Below, piece by piece: positions 9,268-18,871 of a stretch of 64,000 nucleotides of DNA. Position 1 is the stretch's first letter, and the number at the start of each line of letters is the position of its first letter. The position numbers and the translations under genes are program-made. Source of the DNA: Myxococcales bacterium (GTDB lineage Bacteria > Myxococcota > Myxococcia > Myxococcales > JAJYLH01); NCBI GenBank assembly GCA_021787845.1, contig JAJYLH010000002.1, positions 153,073-217,072 of the forward strand. Direction: 5' to 3'. A model generated the notes under the pieces. That model searched no databases, was not told the origin of the DNA, and saw only the letters and a program-made list of their open reading frames with translations.

Positions 9268-11787
9268 TCATGGGCATTGCGAGCCGCGCGCGCAGCTCGC
9301 GGCGTTGAGGGTCGGGAAACCACCGTGAACGTAGACGGAGAGCAAGTCGACTCCCACTGTCGCACCGTTGAGCGTCTTGGTGCCCGCCGTCGACGCGTCG
9401 GAGAAGGTCGCGTGCGTCACGTCGGTCACCGCGTTCGCGCAGCCGGTAACGGTCACCGGCACGGTCCCTGCGAGAAGCGTCAGAGCGCGATTCGCCGTGA
9501 GCAGAGCGGTGGCACCAGCAACTCCGCTGCAGTTGAGATTCAGCGTCGCGTTGGCGATGATCGCCGTCGAGTCGAGCTGGGTGTAGAGCGCTTGAGCCGA
9601 CTTTCCCGCCACGGTCACGTCGAGCGTGCCGCTCACATTCAGCACCGAGCTCTCCTCGGTGAGCAATCCCTGGGAACCGCTGCTGCCAAGCCCAGTGCTT
9701 CCCAACGTCGTCGTTCCATTGAGCCCGCCCGCAGACCCGACCACGATCAGCATCGGCAAGTAGGTCGTCCCCGTCGCGCTGAAGCTCGCGCTCGACGAAG
9801 CGCCGTAGCTCGAGGCGTAGGAAACGTCGAGCCCGTTCGCGTTGCCATCGAGCGTGACCGTTCCGCTGTTCGAGAACTGCGAGCCCGCGCTCATCAGAAT
9901 TCCCCAACTCGCGTTCCCCGTCGCCGAGAAGCTGGTCGCGGTGGAACAGGCGGCGCCATCGGCACAGACGAGACCCACGGTCGAGTCATCCGCGTGCACG
10001 CCGTCCAGTACCGCATTCGACCGGTCGATGCGCACCGCCGTGTCGGTGAAGTGGTCGAAATAGAGGTTCTTCAGCACCAGGTCCGCGACCGGCACGCTCG
10101 TCATCAGCCCGCGATAACCGACAGCGGTGTTGGGGTCTTGGTCCGTCGCGCCGCTCAGCACTGTCGTGCCGGCGGCACCGCTTCCCTCGATCGTCAGCGC
10201 TACCGAGCTCTTCATCGTCTTCACGAGGTCGATCAGCGTCTGCCCGGCGGCCGCCCGCCAGGTTCCGGCGGCGAGCGAAATCGTCACGCTGTGCAGGAGC
10301 ACGTCCGGCAGCGCATCCAACGCGCCTTGCGGCGTCGCGAAGGCGCACGCCGGCTCCGCGCCCGCCGAGTCGTCGGCGTCGACCGACCCGTCGCACTTCG
10401 TGTCGCTCCCGTTCGGACGCACGTAGACCGTCACCGCTGCCGTAGTCCGACGCGCGAGACCGAGCGCGCCCGGGGCCTCGGGAAACCACGCTCCCCCCTT
10501 CACGCTGAGCAGCGCCCCTTCCGCTCCCGGCGCGAGGCCCGCGAAAGCGCCAACGCCCATCGTCATCAGCGCGCCCTGCGAAAACGTCGTCGCTCCGGTT
10601 CCGCCGTTGGCGACCGCGACGACGCCCGTGACGTTGACCGCGTTGCCCGCCACGTCCCCGCTGAGCGGCGCGCACTCCCACCCCGAATCCGTCCGTCGAA
10701 CGTACTCTCCCGTCGGGCAGCTCGACGGCACGACCGGCGTCGTTTGCTCGTCGACCGCCGGCGCGCAGGTGAAGCCGCTTCCCGTCGACTGCACGAATTC
10801 GCCCGCCGGGCAGCTCGACACCACCGGCGTCTTCTGGTCGTCGACCGCCGGCGCGCAGGTCCAGCCGCTTCCCGTCGACTGCACGAATTCGCCCGAGGGG
10901 CAACTCGACACCACCGGCGTCTTCTGCGGGTCGATCGCCGGCGCGCAGGTGAAGCCGCTTCCCGTCGACTGCACGAATTCGCCCGAGAGGCAGCCCGACA
11001 CCACCGGCGTCTTCGTCGGGTCCGGCGCATCGACGCAGGTCCAACCAGCCCCCGTGCTGCTGACGAGCTGACCCGCCGCGCAGCCCGTGACCGCGACCGT
11101 GTTCGACAAGTCCGGCGCGTCCACGCAGGCCCAGCCGGCGTCGGTTCGGCTGACGAGCTGACCGGCCGCGCACTGGTCGACCACCGGCGTCTTCGTCACG
11201 TCGACGGCCTTCGCGCAGGCCCAGCCATTGTCGGTCATCGTCACCGCTTCCCCCGAGCGGCAGCTCATGACGTACGGCGTGTGCGCCGTGTTGATGGGCG
11301 AGTCGCAGGTCCACCCGGTCGAAGTCTTGAACACCACCTCGCCCGCGCCACAGGGCGAGACCACCGGCGTCCTCGTCACGTCGATCGACGGCGCGCACGC
11401 CCATCCATCCGCGGTTCGCTGCACGAACTCTCCCGGCGAGCACCCGTCGACCGTCGGCGTCTGGTCGGGGTTGGGCGGGTCGACGCAGGCCCAGCCGTCC
11501 GCCGTCCGGCTCACGAGCTGCCCGGCAGCGCAGCTATCCACCGTGGGGGTATGGTCGGGAGACACGTCCGGCGGGGTCTGGCACGTCCACCCCGACGCGG
11601 TCCGCACCAACACCTGGCCGACCGCGCACGAACGCGCGTCGAACGGCACCTTCGACGAATCGACCGAGACCGTCTCGGATTTCGGGTCGACGACCACGCC
11701 CGCGCCGGCGGTCACCGGCGGCCGGCTGGACTGGACGACACACCCGACCGCGCCCAGCGCGACTCCGGCGAGAAAGATTCGGCGCAT
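9268..11787 (-). CDS. Repeat-rich lipoprotein with beta-helix-like C-terminal region
   Basis: An 839-residue lipoprotein with signal MRRIFLAGVALGAVGC and a lipobox Cys at residue 16. Residues ~50-390 hold eleven ~30-residue repeats of the form 'SCxxGExVxxTxxGWxCxxxxDxxxTPVV', each with two Cys. Next comes 'VANGGTGATTFSQGALM', a motif common in phage tail-fibre and adhesin linkers, then a Thr/Ser/Gly-rich region ('YVRPNGSDTKCDGS', 'LKNLYFDHFTDTAVRIDRSNAVLDGV') that reads as a right-handed parallel beta-helix. It lies downstream of the eCIS genes on the same strand, so a surface receptor, anchor or fibre role is possible but unproven. Confidence 0.75.
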   Translation of the reverse strand: MRRIFLAGVALGAVGCVVQSSRPPVTAGAGVVVDPKSETVSVDSSKVPFDARSCAVGQVLVRTASGWTCQTPPDVSPDHTPTVDSCAAGQLVSRTADGWACVDPPNPDQTPTVDGCSPGEFVQRTADGWACAPSIDVTRTPVVSPCGAGEVVFKTSTGWTCDSPINTAHTPYVMSCRSGEAVTMTDNGWACAKAVDVTKTPVVDQCAAGQLVSRTDAGWACVDAPDLSNTVAVTGCAAGQLVSSTGAGWTCVDAPDPTKTPVVSGCLSGEFVQSTGSGFTCAPAIDPQKTPVVSSCPSGEFVQSTGSGWTCAPAVDDQKTPVVSSCPAGEFVQSTGSGFTCAPAVDEQTTPVVPSSCPTGEYVRRTDSGWECAPLSGDVAGNAVNVTGVVAVANGGTGATTFSQGALMTMGVGAFAGLAPGAEGALLSVKGGAWFPEAPGALGLARRTTAAVTVYVRPNGSDTKCDGSVDADDSAGAEPACAFATPQGALDALPDVLLHSVTISLAAGTWRAAAGQTLIDLVKTMKSSVALTIEGSGAAGTTVLSGATDQDPNTAVGYRGLMTSVPVADLVLKNLYFDHFTDTAVRIDRSNAVLDGVHADDSTVGLVCADGAACSTATSFSATGNASWGILMSAGSQFSNSGTVTLDGNANGLDVSYASSYGASSSASFSATGTTYLPMLIVVGSAGGLNGTTTLGSTGLGSSGSQGLLTEESSVLNVSGTLDVTVAGKSAQALYTQLDSTAIIANATLNLNCSGVAGATALLTANRALTLLAGTVPVTVTGCANAVTDVTHATFSDASTAGTKTLNGATVGVDLLSVYVHGGFPTLNAASCARGSQCP
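10665..11640 (-). repeat. Eleven ~30-codon tandem repeats (CxxGE..GWxC)
   Basis: Tandem in-frame repeats within the lipoprotein. Three adjacent units near 10740-10990 are nearly identical at DNA level ('CAGCTCGACACCACCGGCG' recurs), which implies recent expansion or gene conversion. Each unit carries one Cys pair, likely forming a disulphide-stabilised mini-module. Boundaries are approximate. Confidence 0.8.
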
Positions 11788-11808
11788 GAGAACAGACTCC
11801 TGCTCGCC

Positions 11809-13029
11809 TCACGGCGCGGACGAATGGGGGAGGACCACGAAAAGGATGACGCTGGTCGCCGCCGCCGTGGCCGCGACCGCCCAGGAAACGTTCGCCGCCA
11901 CCCCCTCCCGCGCGGCGAGGCCTTGAGCTCGGTCGTAGGAGGTCACGTCCACCGTCTGGTCGCGGGCGCGGGCGGCGGAAACAGTCCGGAGGCCGAAGTA
12001 GGTACCGCTAGCGGTGCCGATAGCCGCCAGCGCTACCGTCAAGTACGGTACCCACCGCTCCCCCGGCGACCGGACCCGCAGAGCCCTTTCGAAGGCCGCG
12101 GGCGTGACGAACACGGCGGTCGGCACCGTCGCCACGGTCCCTTGGGGCGGGGCGAGGCGAGCCGCAAGACCGGGCGCGGTAGCGGCTCCGCCCGGCGTCG
12201 GGACCGGCGCGACGACGCCGCCAGCCTGGACCGACGCGACGGCACCCGGCGAAGAAGCGGCTCGAGTCGACCTCGCCGGATGCGTCGCCGGGCGGGACGC
12301 CGCCCGCGCCACGGCCGATGCGCCACCGGGAAGCGTGTGCTTCCCGGGAGCGGTGCCTCCCGTCGATCCGACGACTGCTCCTTCCGGCCGACCCGCGCTT
12401 GTCGGCGGCGCGCTCTCCGGTTCGGCGACACCAGGCGACGGCGATCCGCCGGCTCCCGGCGCGGCCAGCGGGAGCGCCAGCGCCAACTCGTCGCTCGGTG
12501 CCGGCCGCACCGGAGCAAGGGGAAGCGCCAGGTCGTTGTTCGGTGGCGCCCCGGCGGGCGCGAGCGGGAGCGCCAGGTCGAGCCGGGCGCTTGCTCCCTC
12601 CGGCACCGCTGCCGCTTGGCATAAGCGCTGCGCGACCCCGGCGAGGGCGGGAACGAGCGCAGACCCTTCGGACACGCCCGTGGCGTACGCGAGCCGCACC
12701 CGGGCACCTCGGGTTTCTACCAGCTCCGCCTCGATCCGATAGCGGTGCGATTGGCTCGACACCCGCACCGTCGCAACGAAGGTGGCCTGGACTCGCCGCC
12801 CCGCCGCTGCCACGCACCGTTCGGCCGCGCGGCACCGCGCCAGGCGCGCTGCCTGCTTCGGCGACGGCACCACGAGGCGCAGCGACGCGCAGGCCGGTGC
12901 GCGAAAAGCCTCCCTCCAGCTCACCGAGAGCCCTGCCTGAATCCAGGGGGGCACCCGGTGGGCGACCGGCGGCGCCGGCAGGAGCGATGAAACCGCTGCT
13001 GCCGCGACCAGGCCGGCGAACGATGCCAT
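11809..13029 (-). CDS. Pro/Ala-rich membrane-anchored protein, function unknown
   Basis: A 406-residue protein. It starts MASFAGLVAAAAVSSLLPAP (export signal) and has a ~130-residue folded region with four Cys ('CASLRLVVPSPKQAARLARCRAAERCV') and 'ATVRVSSQSHRYRIEAELVETRG'. A long Ala/Pro/Gly linker with three 'LALPLAP' units follows, then two C-terminal membrane segments ('WVPYLTVALAAIGTASGTYFG', 'WAVAATAAATSVILFVVLP'). I do not recognise a family. It lies between the gpV spike gene and the repeat lipoprotein, and the layout resembles the protein at the other edge of the eCIS cluster (signal, Pro-rich linker, C-terminal helix). The start was chosen by the signal peptide. Confidence 0.6.
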   Translation of the reverse strand: MASFAGLVAAAAVSSLLPAPPVAHRVPPWIQAGLSVSWREAFRAPACASLRLVVPSPKQAARLARCRAAERCVAAAGRRVQATFVATVRVSSQSHRYRIEAELVETRGARVRLAYATGVSEGSALVPALAGVAQRLCQAAAVPEGASARLDLALPLAPAGAPPNNDLALPLAPVRPAPSDELALALPLAAPGAGGSPSPGVAEPESAPPTSAGRPEGAVVGSTGGTAPGKHTLPGGASAVARAASRPATHPARSTRAASSPGAVASVQAGGVVAPVPTPGGAATAPGLAARLAPPQGTVATVPTAVFVTPAAFERALRVRSPGERWVPYLTVALAAIGTASGTYFGLRTVSAARARDQTVDVTSYDRAQGLAAREGVAANVSWAVAATAAATSVILFVVLPHSSAP

Positions 13030-13149
13030 CCTCCGCCTCCGACTGTAGGAACCGAAGAGCCGGTCTATCACGGGTGCCGGCGCCCACAACCAGGCAGGCA
13101 GCAACCGGAAGAGCCCGCCGGGCAGCAGGAGGAGGGAAGCGCTGCCGCT

Positions 13150-13833
13150 CTAGTTGATGTTGACGCGGGAAGCCTTGATGTTCAGCGACGGGCCCGCCTC
13201 GTAGTGCGAGGCCTGGCCGCTCTTGACGTTGAGGGCCTTGCCGACGTCGAGCTTGCCGTTCTCCTTCGCCTTGATCTCCAGCTCCTTGCAGTCGATCTTC
13301 ACCTTCCCGTTCGGCGCCAGGATCTCGACGTCGCCCTCGGTCGCCTCGAGCTTCCACTTCTTCGCCTTCACGTCCCAGGTGAGCGTCCGCTTGCCGCTCT
13401 TGTCGGCGATGACTATCTTCTCGGCGCCCTTGGTGTCGTCGAGCGTGATGGTGTGGCCGGTACGGCTCTTGATTTGCCGGATGTTGTTCTTGTCGTTGGG
13501 CGCGGCCTTGGGCGGCTTGTCCTTGGCGCTCCACAGGCACCCGATGACGTAGCCGCGGCTCGACTCGCCCCGCTCGAAAGCGACCAAGACCTCGTCCTGC
13601 ACCTCCGGAATCCAGTAGAAGCCCCGGTCGGGCCCGGCGATGGGCTCTGCCACCCGAATCCAGTCGGATTCCGGAGTGTTCGGCAGACGGGGGAACATCA
13701 CCTTCACCCGCCCCAGCTTCTGGTCGTCCTTGTTGTTGGTGACGATGCCCACCTCGACCCCGTACATCTTCGCGGAGGCGGAAGGGGTCCCGTCCCCTTC
13801 GTACGAGTGGATCATCCGGTAGAGATTGCTCAT
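13150..13833 (-). CDS. eCIS spike: phage baseplate assembly protein V (gpV) family
   Basis: A 227-residue protein. The N-terminal OB-fold region 'MYGVEVGIVTNNKDDQKLGRVKVMFPRLPN' and 'ESDWIRVAEPIAGPDRGFYWIPEVQDEVLVAFERGE' is diagnostic of gpV / VgrG-C-type spike proteins. The C-terminal third alternates short beta strands ('KIDCKELEIKAKENGKLDVGKALNVKSG'), as in trimeric beta-helix needles. In contractile systems this trimer caps the tube beneath the gpD hub. Here hub and spike are separate genes 12 kb apart, instead of fused as in VgrG. It is the last recognisable structural gene of the cluster. Confidence 0.9.
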   Translation of the reverse strand: MSNLYRMIHSYEGDGTPSASAKMYGVEVGIVTNNKDDQKLGRVKVMFPRLPNTPESDWIRVAEPIAGPDRGFYWIPEVQDEVLVAFERGESSRGYVIGCLWSAKDKPPKAAPNDKNNIRQIKSRTGHTITLDDTKGAEKIVIADKSGKRTLTWDVKAKKWKLEATEGDVEILAPNGKVKIDCKELEIKAKENGKLDVGKALNVKSGQASHYEAGPSLNIKASRVNIN

Positions 13834-13867
13834 CGCTTGGTCTCCGACCCAGAGCGCTCCTGGTTGG

Positions 13868-14488
13868 CTAGAGCATCGGGGGAATGGTCAGCACCGTCCC
13901 GGGCTTCACGTCCTTCGGCTCCAGGATGCCGTTCGCGTCGGCGATGCGGCGCCACTCGGCCGGGTCGTCGTACTCCTCGCCCGCGATCAAGGAGAGGCTC
14001 TCGCCCGCCTTCACCGTCCGGCGCTTGGTGTGGTCGGGGGAGTTGCGGGGGTTCGCTTTGAGCTGGTCCTTCGCCGGATGGTACTCCTTGAAGCTCACCG
14101 ACAAGGTCGCCCGCACCGGCATCCCGGTCGAGGCGAACATCGTGAACCGCTGGGTCACCTCTTCGAGGATCCCCTCGAACTTGAAGCCGCCCCACGCGAA
14201 GAGCACCCGCGGCGGCCGGTGGAGGTCGGCGTCGACCATCGCCAGCGCCAGAATCTTGTCGGTGTGCTCGCGGACGTCCTTGCCCTGCTCGTAGGTGTCG
14301 AAGAACAGCTCCATCGAGAGGTTCATCGAGTTGCCACTGGTGAACTCGATTTCCGGCGCGTCGAGCCCGGGGCTCTTGTGCGGCTCCCACTGGGTGCTCT
14401 TCTTGAGCGTGTACTCCTTCGGGTTGAAGAGCACCGTGAACTTCTGGTTCTTGTCCAGGTTCAAGAGCGTCGCTTTCTCGAGTGCCAT
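13868..14488 (-). CDS. eCIS tube-initiator protein with LysM domain (Afp7/Pvc7-like)
   Basis: A 206-residue protein. Residues 1-150 match the CIS tube / Afp7-like family ('KFTVLFNPKEYTLKKSTQWE', 'MNLSMELFFDTYEQGKDVREHT', 'VLFAWGGFKFEGILEEVTQRFTMF', 'RATLSVSFKEY'). Residues ~155-206 form a LysM module ('RRTVKAGESLSLIAGEEYDDPAEWRRIADANGI...KPGTVLTIPP'). In Afp/PVC this protein joins the inner tube to the hub. It sits directly upstream of the spike gene. The ATG has a good GGAGAGGA ribosome-binding site. Confidence 0.9.
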   Translation of the reverse strand: MALEKATLLNLDKNQKFTVLFNPKEYTLKKSTQWEPHKSPGLDAPEIEFTSGNSMNLSMELFFDTYEQGKDVREHTDKILALAMVDADLHRPPRVLFAWGGFKFEGILEEVTQRFTMFASTGMPVRATLSVSFKEYHPAKDQLKANPRNSPDHTKRRTVKAGESLSLIAGEEYDDPAEWRRIADANGILEPKDVKPGTVLTIPPML

Positions 14489-14520
14489 GGTCCTCTCCTT
14501 CTCGAAACTCTTGGAAAAGG

Positions 14521-17500
14521 CTAGCCGCCGAACCGCTCGCGATCCGACTCCAGCCGCCGCTTCAACCGGTGGTAGATGCGCTGCGCCAGGGAGTCGATGG
14601 TGCCCTGGAGCGAGAGCGCATCCGTCTTCCCATGGCCCGAACGCGCCGGGGCCTCCTGCTTGCCCTTGGCGTGCGGCCTGTCGTGCCCCGCCGTCGCCAG
14701 GTCTTCCAGGCTCGGCGCTTGCGGCGCGATGCCCGCCACCACCGTCATCTCCACGAGGCCGGCGCGGCTGCGGGTCGCGAGCTGAGCGGCAGCGTTCTTG
14801 GTCACCAGCTTCGCTTCGCCTTCCGGCGTCACCGCGACGTAGGCGAGGTCCTTCTCCCGCACCGAGCCCAGCTCGAGCGGTGCCGCCGACGGCTTCGCCC
14901 CGATCGTCGCGTACCCACTCGCGGCATCCGGCGCGGCCGCCCCGTTCGACGCCGGGGAAAGGCGGGAACCGCCGCCGACCGGCGCGCTGGGCGCCGACGC
15001 TCCGTTCACCCGCGCCCCCCGGGCGGCGAACGCGGCCGGCGACGCGAGCGAGCTCGCCGGGGTCGCCGCGGCCGACGACACGGAGGGCAGGAGCCCTGCG
15101 GGCGACCAGCCCTCGGCCGGCGCGGGCGGCAGGTCACGCTTCTGGCTGACGAGCGCCGGCACTTCCGACGCCGAGGCGAGAACCGTCGGCGTCGAGCCAG
15201 CCGCGGTCTGAGGACGGGTCAGCCCCCACCAGCGCGGCTCGGAAGGATAGAAGAAACGAAGCACCCCACTCCCGCCGGCCCGCCGCCGGAAGCTCGAACC
15301 GCCGGCCGAAGGCGCCCTCGCCCAGGTCGACCCGCTCGCAAGAGCCGCGGCGGACCCCGAAACGGCTCCGGGCGCTCCACCCCGACCGACGGCGGCGGTG
15401 GTGCCCGACCCGGTTCCGGACGCCGGGAACGAGGTGGAGGCCGCCGGTCCTGGCGATCGGCTCGCCGGCTCGGCGCCTCCGGCCCCATCGCCCGTCCCGA
15501 GCCCTGCAAGAGCGCTCTCGCCCTGTGCAAGGGCTCTCGGCGCTCGAGACGAGGGAGCCGGTGTCACCACCGCCATCTCGGGCGCGCGACTCTCCAGCGG
15601 CACGCCAGCCCCCGCGCGCGACGCCGATACCGTCACCTTCGATCCGGGTGCGCCGGGAACCGCTCCGGGCCTCGCGGCGGGCGGCCGGTCTCCGATCGAA
15701 CCCGGCCGGCCAAGCGCCGACGCGTGCCCGACGGCCCCCGGCCCTTGCGGGAAAGCTGGCGTCACCGCCGTCGCTCTCGACGCTGCGGCGCGCGAGACCA
15801 TCCCGAACTCCGACCCGGGCGCGCGACCGTCCGGCGACGCCGGCTGGCCAGACGCCGTCTCGCCAAGCGTTCCCGGACCCCCGGCGACACCTGGCGCGGG
15901 CGAGGAAACAGGCGGCGTCACCACCGGCATCTCGGGCGCGCGCGCGTCGAGCGGCACCTCGGACCCATCGCGCAGCGGCGCCACCGTGACCTGCGACTCC
16001 GCTCCTGGCGCCGCCAGCGTCTTCGCACCAGGCGACCCTCGGTCGAAAATCCCGGGAGACGCGAGCCCGCTCGCCGCCGAATCCACCAGCCCCGGGGCGG
16101 CCGGCGCGACCACGGCGCCCCTCGCCGCCAGGTCCCCAGCCGATTCCGAGCTCGTGGCGCCGGGCGGCAGCGCCACCGTCTGGCGCCCGACCGACGCCGG
16201 ACGCCCATCGAAAGCGCTCTCGCTTCCCGGCGCATCTCGATCCGCCACCGCCAACGCGACGGGAACCTCCTCCGGCGCCCGGTCCGCCAGTGCGTGCGCC
16301 GCGCCGGGCGCCATCCGCGCCTCGGCCATTCGCACGTACAGCGGCACCCCGATGACGATCACTTCCCCGCCACCCTCCTCCGCGGCTCGCGCGGCGCTCG
16401 CGGGCGCGGGCTGATGCGCCGACAGGTGCACCTGCAAGAGCGGCAGCGCGGCCACCAGGCTCTCCGGCCCCCGGCCGCTCCCGCCAGCCGCGAGCGCCGA
16501 GGGGGCGCCGATGGTCGGACCGGTCGCCGAGAACAGAGGAACCGCTCCCGCCCCCGGCCGCGACCCGCTCAACGAGCCGAAGGAGCTCTCCTCACCGGGA
16601 GCGCTACCGTCCGGCGCGGGATGAACGAGGTCCGGAGCCTCGCCCTCCGAGAGACCCGACGTTCGGCCGGTCCCGGCTTCCGAACCGAAAGCACGATCGA
16701 CGTGGGATTGGACGGAATCGGGCAGCGCCCGCTGCTCTCCGATCGCCGTGCTGCTCTGCCCGGCACCAGCGCTTCCGCTTGCCGGTAGCGTTCCCGAGTC
16801 ACCCTCACGCGAGCTGTCGCCGATCACGGAGCCGACCGCGTCGTCCTTGGGCTTGGCGTGGGCGAACGGCGCATTCGAGATCGCCCAGTCGAGCCAAGCG
16901 AGAGCGCTCAAGCGGGCCGGCGCCGCCGCCGGAGCCATCGCCGTCGCGACCGCCGCCGGGAGCATCACCGCGGAGGCCGCCGGGGACCGGGCCGTCAACG
17001 TCAGATGACCGATCGCGTCGGCGGCGCCCTCGGCCGGGGCGCCCGCCGGGCGCGCGGTGACCAGGTTGCGCTGAACCGATCGATCGAGCGCGTCCGACAG
17101 GTCGCCCCCGACGCGCAAACCGCCCCTGGAAAATGGCGCCGCCAGGAAGGCGGGCGCGAGCCGTTCGGTCTGCACCTGGACGCTCGTCACCGCCGGCGCC
17201 GAATACCGAACGTCCACGAAGGCGCCGTCCGCGCCGGTCGGCGCGCTCACCAGCCGGCTCGGCGGCTCGAACGCGACATCCACCGAGGTGATGCGGTGCC
17301 CCTCGGCAGCAGCGGTCCGCTCGAGCCCGGTGTAGAGCGCCTGCAGCGTGGAAGCCGGGAACGCTCCCGCCAACGGCCACGGCTGACCGGCGCTGTCTTC
17401 CAGCACGGCCGCGGTCGAGCGCGCCTGGACTTCTGGCACCGCGCGATCGGTCGCGCCGGTCTCCGACAGCGCCAGCGGCTCCCCGCTGGGCTCCCCCGCG

Positions 17501-18816
17501 CCGAGCGGCGTTCGCCCCGCGCCCAGCGCCCACCTGCCGCCCAGCGCCGCCAGCGAGAACCCCTCGAACGCACCCGTCTTCCCCAGCCCATCGAACGCGC
17601 CCCGTGCCATCCGTGACGCGGCCCGGTCGGCGTCGACCAGCGGCTGCCCACCCGCCTCGCGGCTCAACACCGTCACCGGCGTCTTCGGCATCGGCGGGTC
17701 GAGCCGCCCCCGCGCCTCGTCCCGCGCCCGCTCGCGCCAGCGTCGCGCCTGCTCCAAGGCCCGCTCGACCCACTCCGGGCGCGCGCTCGCCACGCCCTCG
17801 GCCGCGGGAACAATCCAGAAGCCGCGGCCGCGCGGCCGCTCGTCGAACAGGTCCCGCGCCCACTTGGGCACGAAGCTTCCCGCCCGCGCCCGCCGCTCGA
17901 CCTCGGCGCTTCCCCGCGCCGCCGCCTCGCCCCGCGCGCCCAGGCCCGCGACCGGTCGCTGCACGAGGGCCGTCACCGCTCCTGCTCTCACCGCGTAGGT
18001 CTGCCGCCCCAGCGCCACCGCGCTCGCCCCGGCCAGGGTCCGGCCGAGGTTCTCCCGAACCCTACCGCCCTCCGTGAGCGCTCCCGTCAACCGTTGCCAG
18101 AACGCCGCCGTCTGGCCGCCGACCACCTTGGTCTCGGTGCGATCGAGCACCAGGACCTGGGTCGCGGGTCCCTGGACCGCTGCCGCCGCAAGAGAGCGCA
18201 CCTGCTTGGCCGCGTAGGTCACCGGGAACGCGGAGGGCGGACGCGGGGTCGGCTCGAAGACGGACAGGCGCGAGGGCGCCGCCACCCGGGCGAGCGGCTC
18301 GACGCGGGGCGCGGGCGCCTGCGCGAGGGCCTGCGCGACGAGCCTCGCGTCCAACAGGCTCACCTTCCCCGACTGGCCGACCCAGTAGGCGCGGTCGCCT
18401 GGGTCCCGATGGACCGACGACGGTGTCCCCGAGGACGCCGGCAGCTCCGCCGCCTTCAGCCGGCTGGTCAGCTCCGGCGTGCGCTGGAGCACGAGGGAGC
18501 CCATCTCGGAGACGACCACGATCTCGTCGTCGTCCTCGACCACCAGATACTCGCGCTCGTCGAGGTCGACCTCCAGCACCGCCGGCGCGTGGTCGGAGGC
18601 GCCCATCGCGACCAGCTCGGCCTCGCGCTTCTCGAACGGCTGCTCCGCCGCGAAGAAGCGCTCGACCCAGTCGTCCGGGTCGTCCTTCTCCGGCGCGAAG
18701 GCGTGGTTCTTCGCCTTGAGCCGGGAGGCGAAGGCCTCGGCCCCGAGGCTCCCCGCCGGATGGCCGGGAAACCCCAGGTGTCGCGCGAAGATGCTGCCGA
18801 GCGTGAGCGCTTCCAT
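14521..18816 (-). CDS. Giant Pro/Ala/Ser-rich eCIS-linked protein, 1,431 aa
   Basis: Starts MEALTLGSIFARHLGFPG. Residues 1-~150 look folded and acidic ('DDWVERFFAAEQPFEKREAEL', 'VDLDEREYLVVEDDDEIVVV'). Residues ~150-750 are mixed, with 'FVPKWARDLFDERP' and 'VTSVQVQTERLAP' islands. Residues ~750-1,350 are low-complexity Pro/Ala/Gly/Ser with imperfect 'PL(D/E)xRAPEMxVVTP' repeats. The C-terminus is a conserved-looking basic helix 'LAQRIYHRLKRRLESDRERFGG', reminiscent of eCIS-associated proteins (from memory). It lies between tube 2 and the LysM protein, where phages encode the tape measure, but its composition is not that of a helical tape measure. Function unknown: tape measure, fibre or cargo are possible. 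Confidence 0.7.
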   Translation of the reverse strand: MEALTLGSIFARHLGFPGHPAGSLGAEAFASRLKAKNHAFAPEKDDPDDWVERFFAAEQPFEKREAELVAMGASDHAPAVLEVDLDEREYLVVEDDDEIVVVSEMGSLVLQRTPELTSRLKAAELPASSGTPSSVHRDPGDRAYWVGQSGKVSLLDARLVAQALAQAPAPRVEPLARVAAPSRLSVFEPTPRPPSAFPVTYAAKQVRSLAAAAVQGPATQVLVLDRTETKVVGGQTAAFWQRLTGALTEGGRVRENLGRTLAGASAVALGRQTYAVRAGAVTALVQRPVAGLGARGEAAARGSAEVERRARAGSFVPKWARDLFDERPRGRGFWIVPAAEGVASARPEWVERALEQARRWRERARDEARGRLDPPMPKTPVTVLSREAGGQPLVDADRAASRMARGAFDGLGKTGAFEGFSLAALGGRWALGAGRTPLGAGEPSGEPLALSETGATDRAVPEVQARSTAAVLEDSAGQPWPLAGAFPASTLQALYTGLERTAAAEGHRITSVDVAFEPPSRLVSAPTGADGAFVDVRYSAPAVTSVQVQTERLAPAFLAAPFSRGGLRVGGDLSDALDRSVQRNLVTARPAGAPAEGAADAIGHLTLTARSPAASAVMLPAAVATAMAPAAAPARLSALAWLDWAISNAPFAHAKPKDDAVGSVIGDSSREGDSGTLPASGSAGAGQSSTAIGEQRALPDSVQSHVDRAFGSEAGTGRTSGLSEGEAPDLVHPAPDGSAPGEESSFGSLSGSRPGAGAVPLFSATGPTIGAPSALAAGGSGRGPESLVAALPLLQVHLSAHQPAPASAARAAEEGGGEVIVIGVPLYVRMAEARMAPGAAHALADRAPEEVPVALAVADRDAPGSESAFDGRPASVGRQTVALPPGATSSESAGDLAARGAVVAPAAPGLVDSAASGLASPGIFDRGSPGAKTLAAPGAESQVTVAPLRDGSEVPLDARAPEMPVVTPPVSSPAPGVAGGPGTLGETASGQPASPDGRAPGSEFGMVSRAAASRATAVTPAFPQGPGAVGHASALGRPGSIGDRPPAARPGAVPGAPGSKVTVSASRAGAGVPLESRAPEMAVVTPAPSSRAPRALAQGESALAGLGTGDGAGGAEPASRSPGPAASTSFPASGTGSGTTAAVGRGGAPGAVSGSAAALASGSTWARAPSAGGSSFRRRAGGSGVLRFFYPSEPRWWGLTRPQTAAGSTPTVLASASEVPALVSQKRDLPPAPAEGWSPAGLLPSVSSAAATPASSLASPAAFAARGARVNGASAPSAPVGGGSRLSPASNGAAAPDAASGYATIGAKPSAAPLELGSVREKDLAYVAVTPEGEAKLVTKNAAAQLATRSRAGLVEMTVVAGIAPQAPSLEDLATAGHDRPHAKGKQEAPARSGHGKTDALSLQGTIDSLAQRIYHRLKRRLESDRERFGG

Positions 18817-18871
18817 CGAAATCCTCGCGAGCCGCGCTCGATAAGCGCCTCTGGAGCGGACCTGCCTAGCG

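Noticed and set aside
8992..12624. A 1,210-codon open frame on the plus strand
   Set aside because: It is antisense to the lipoprotein and membrane-protein genes; the translation is Arg/Ala-rich with no domain, a usual shadow in very GC-rich DNA.
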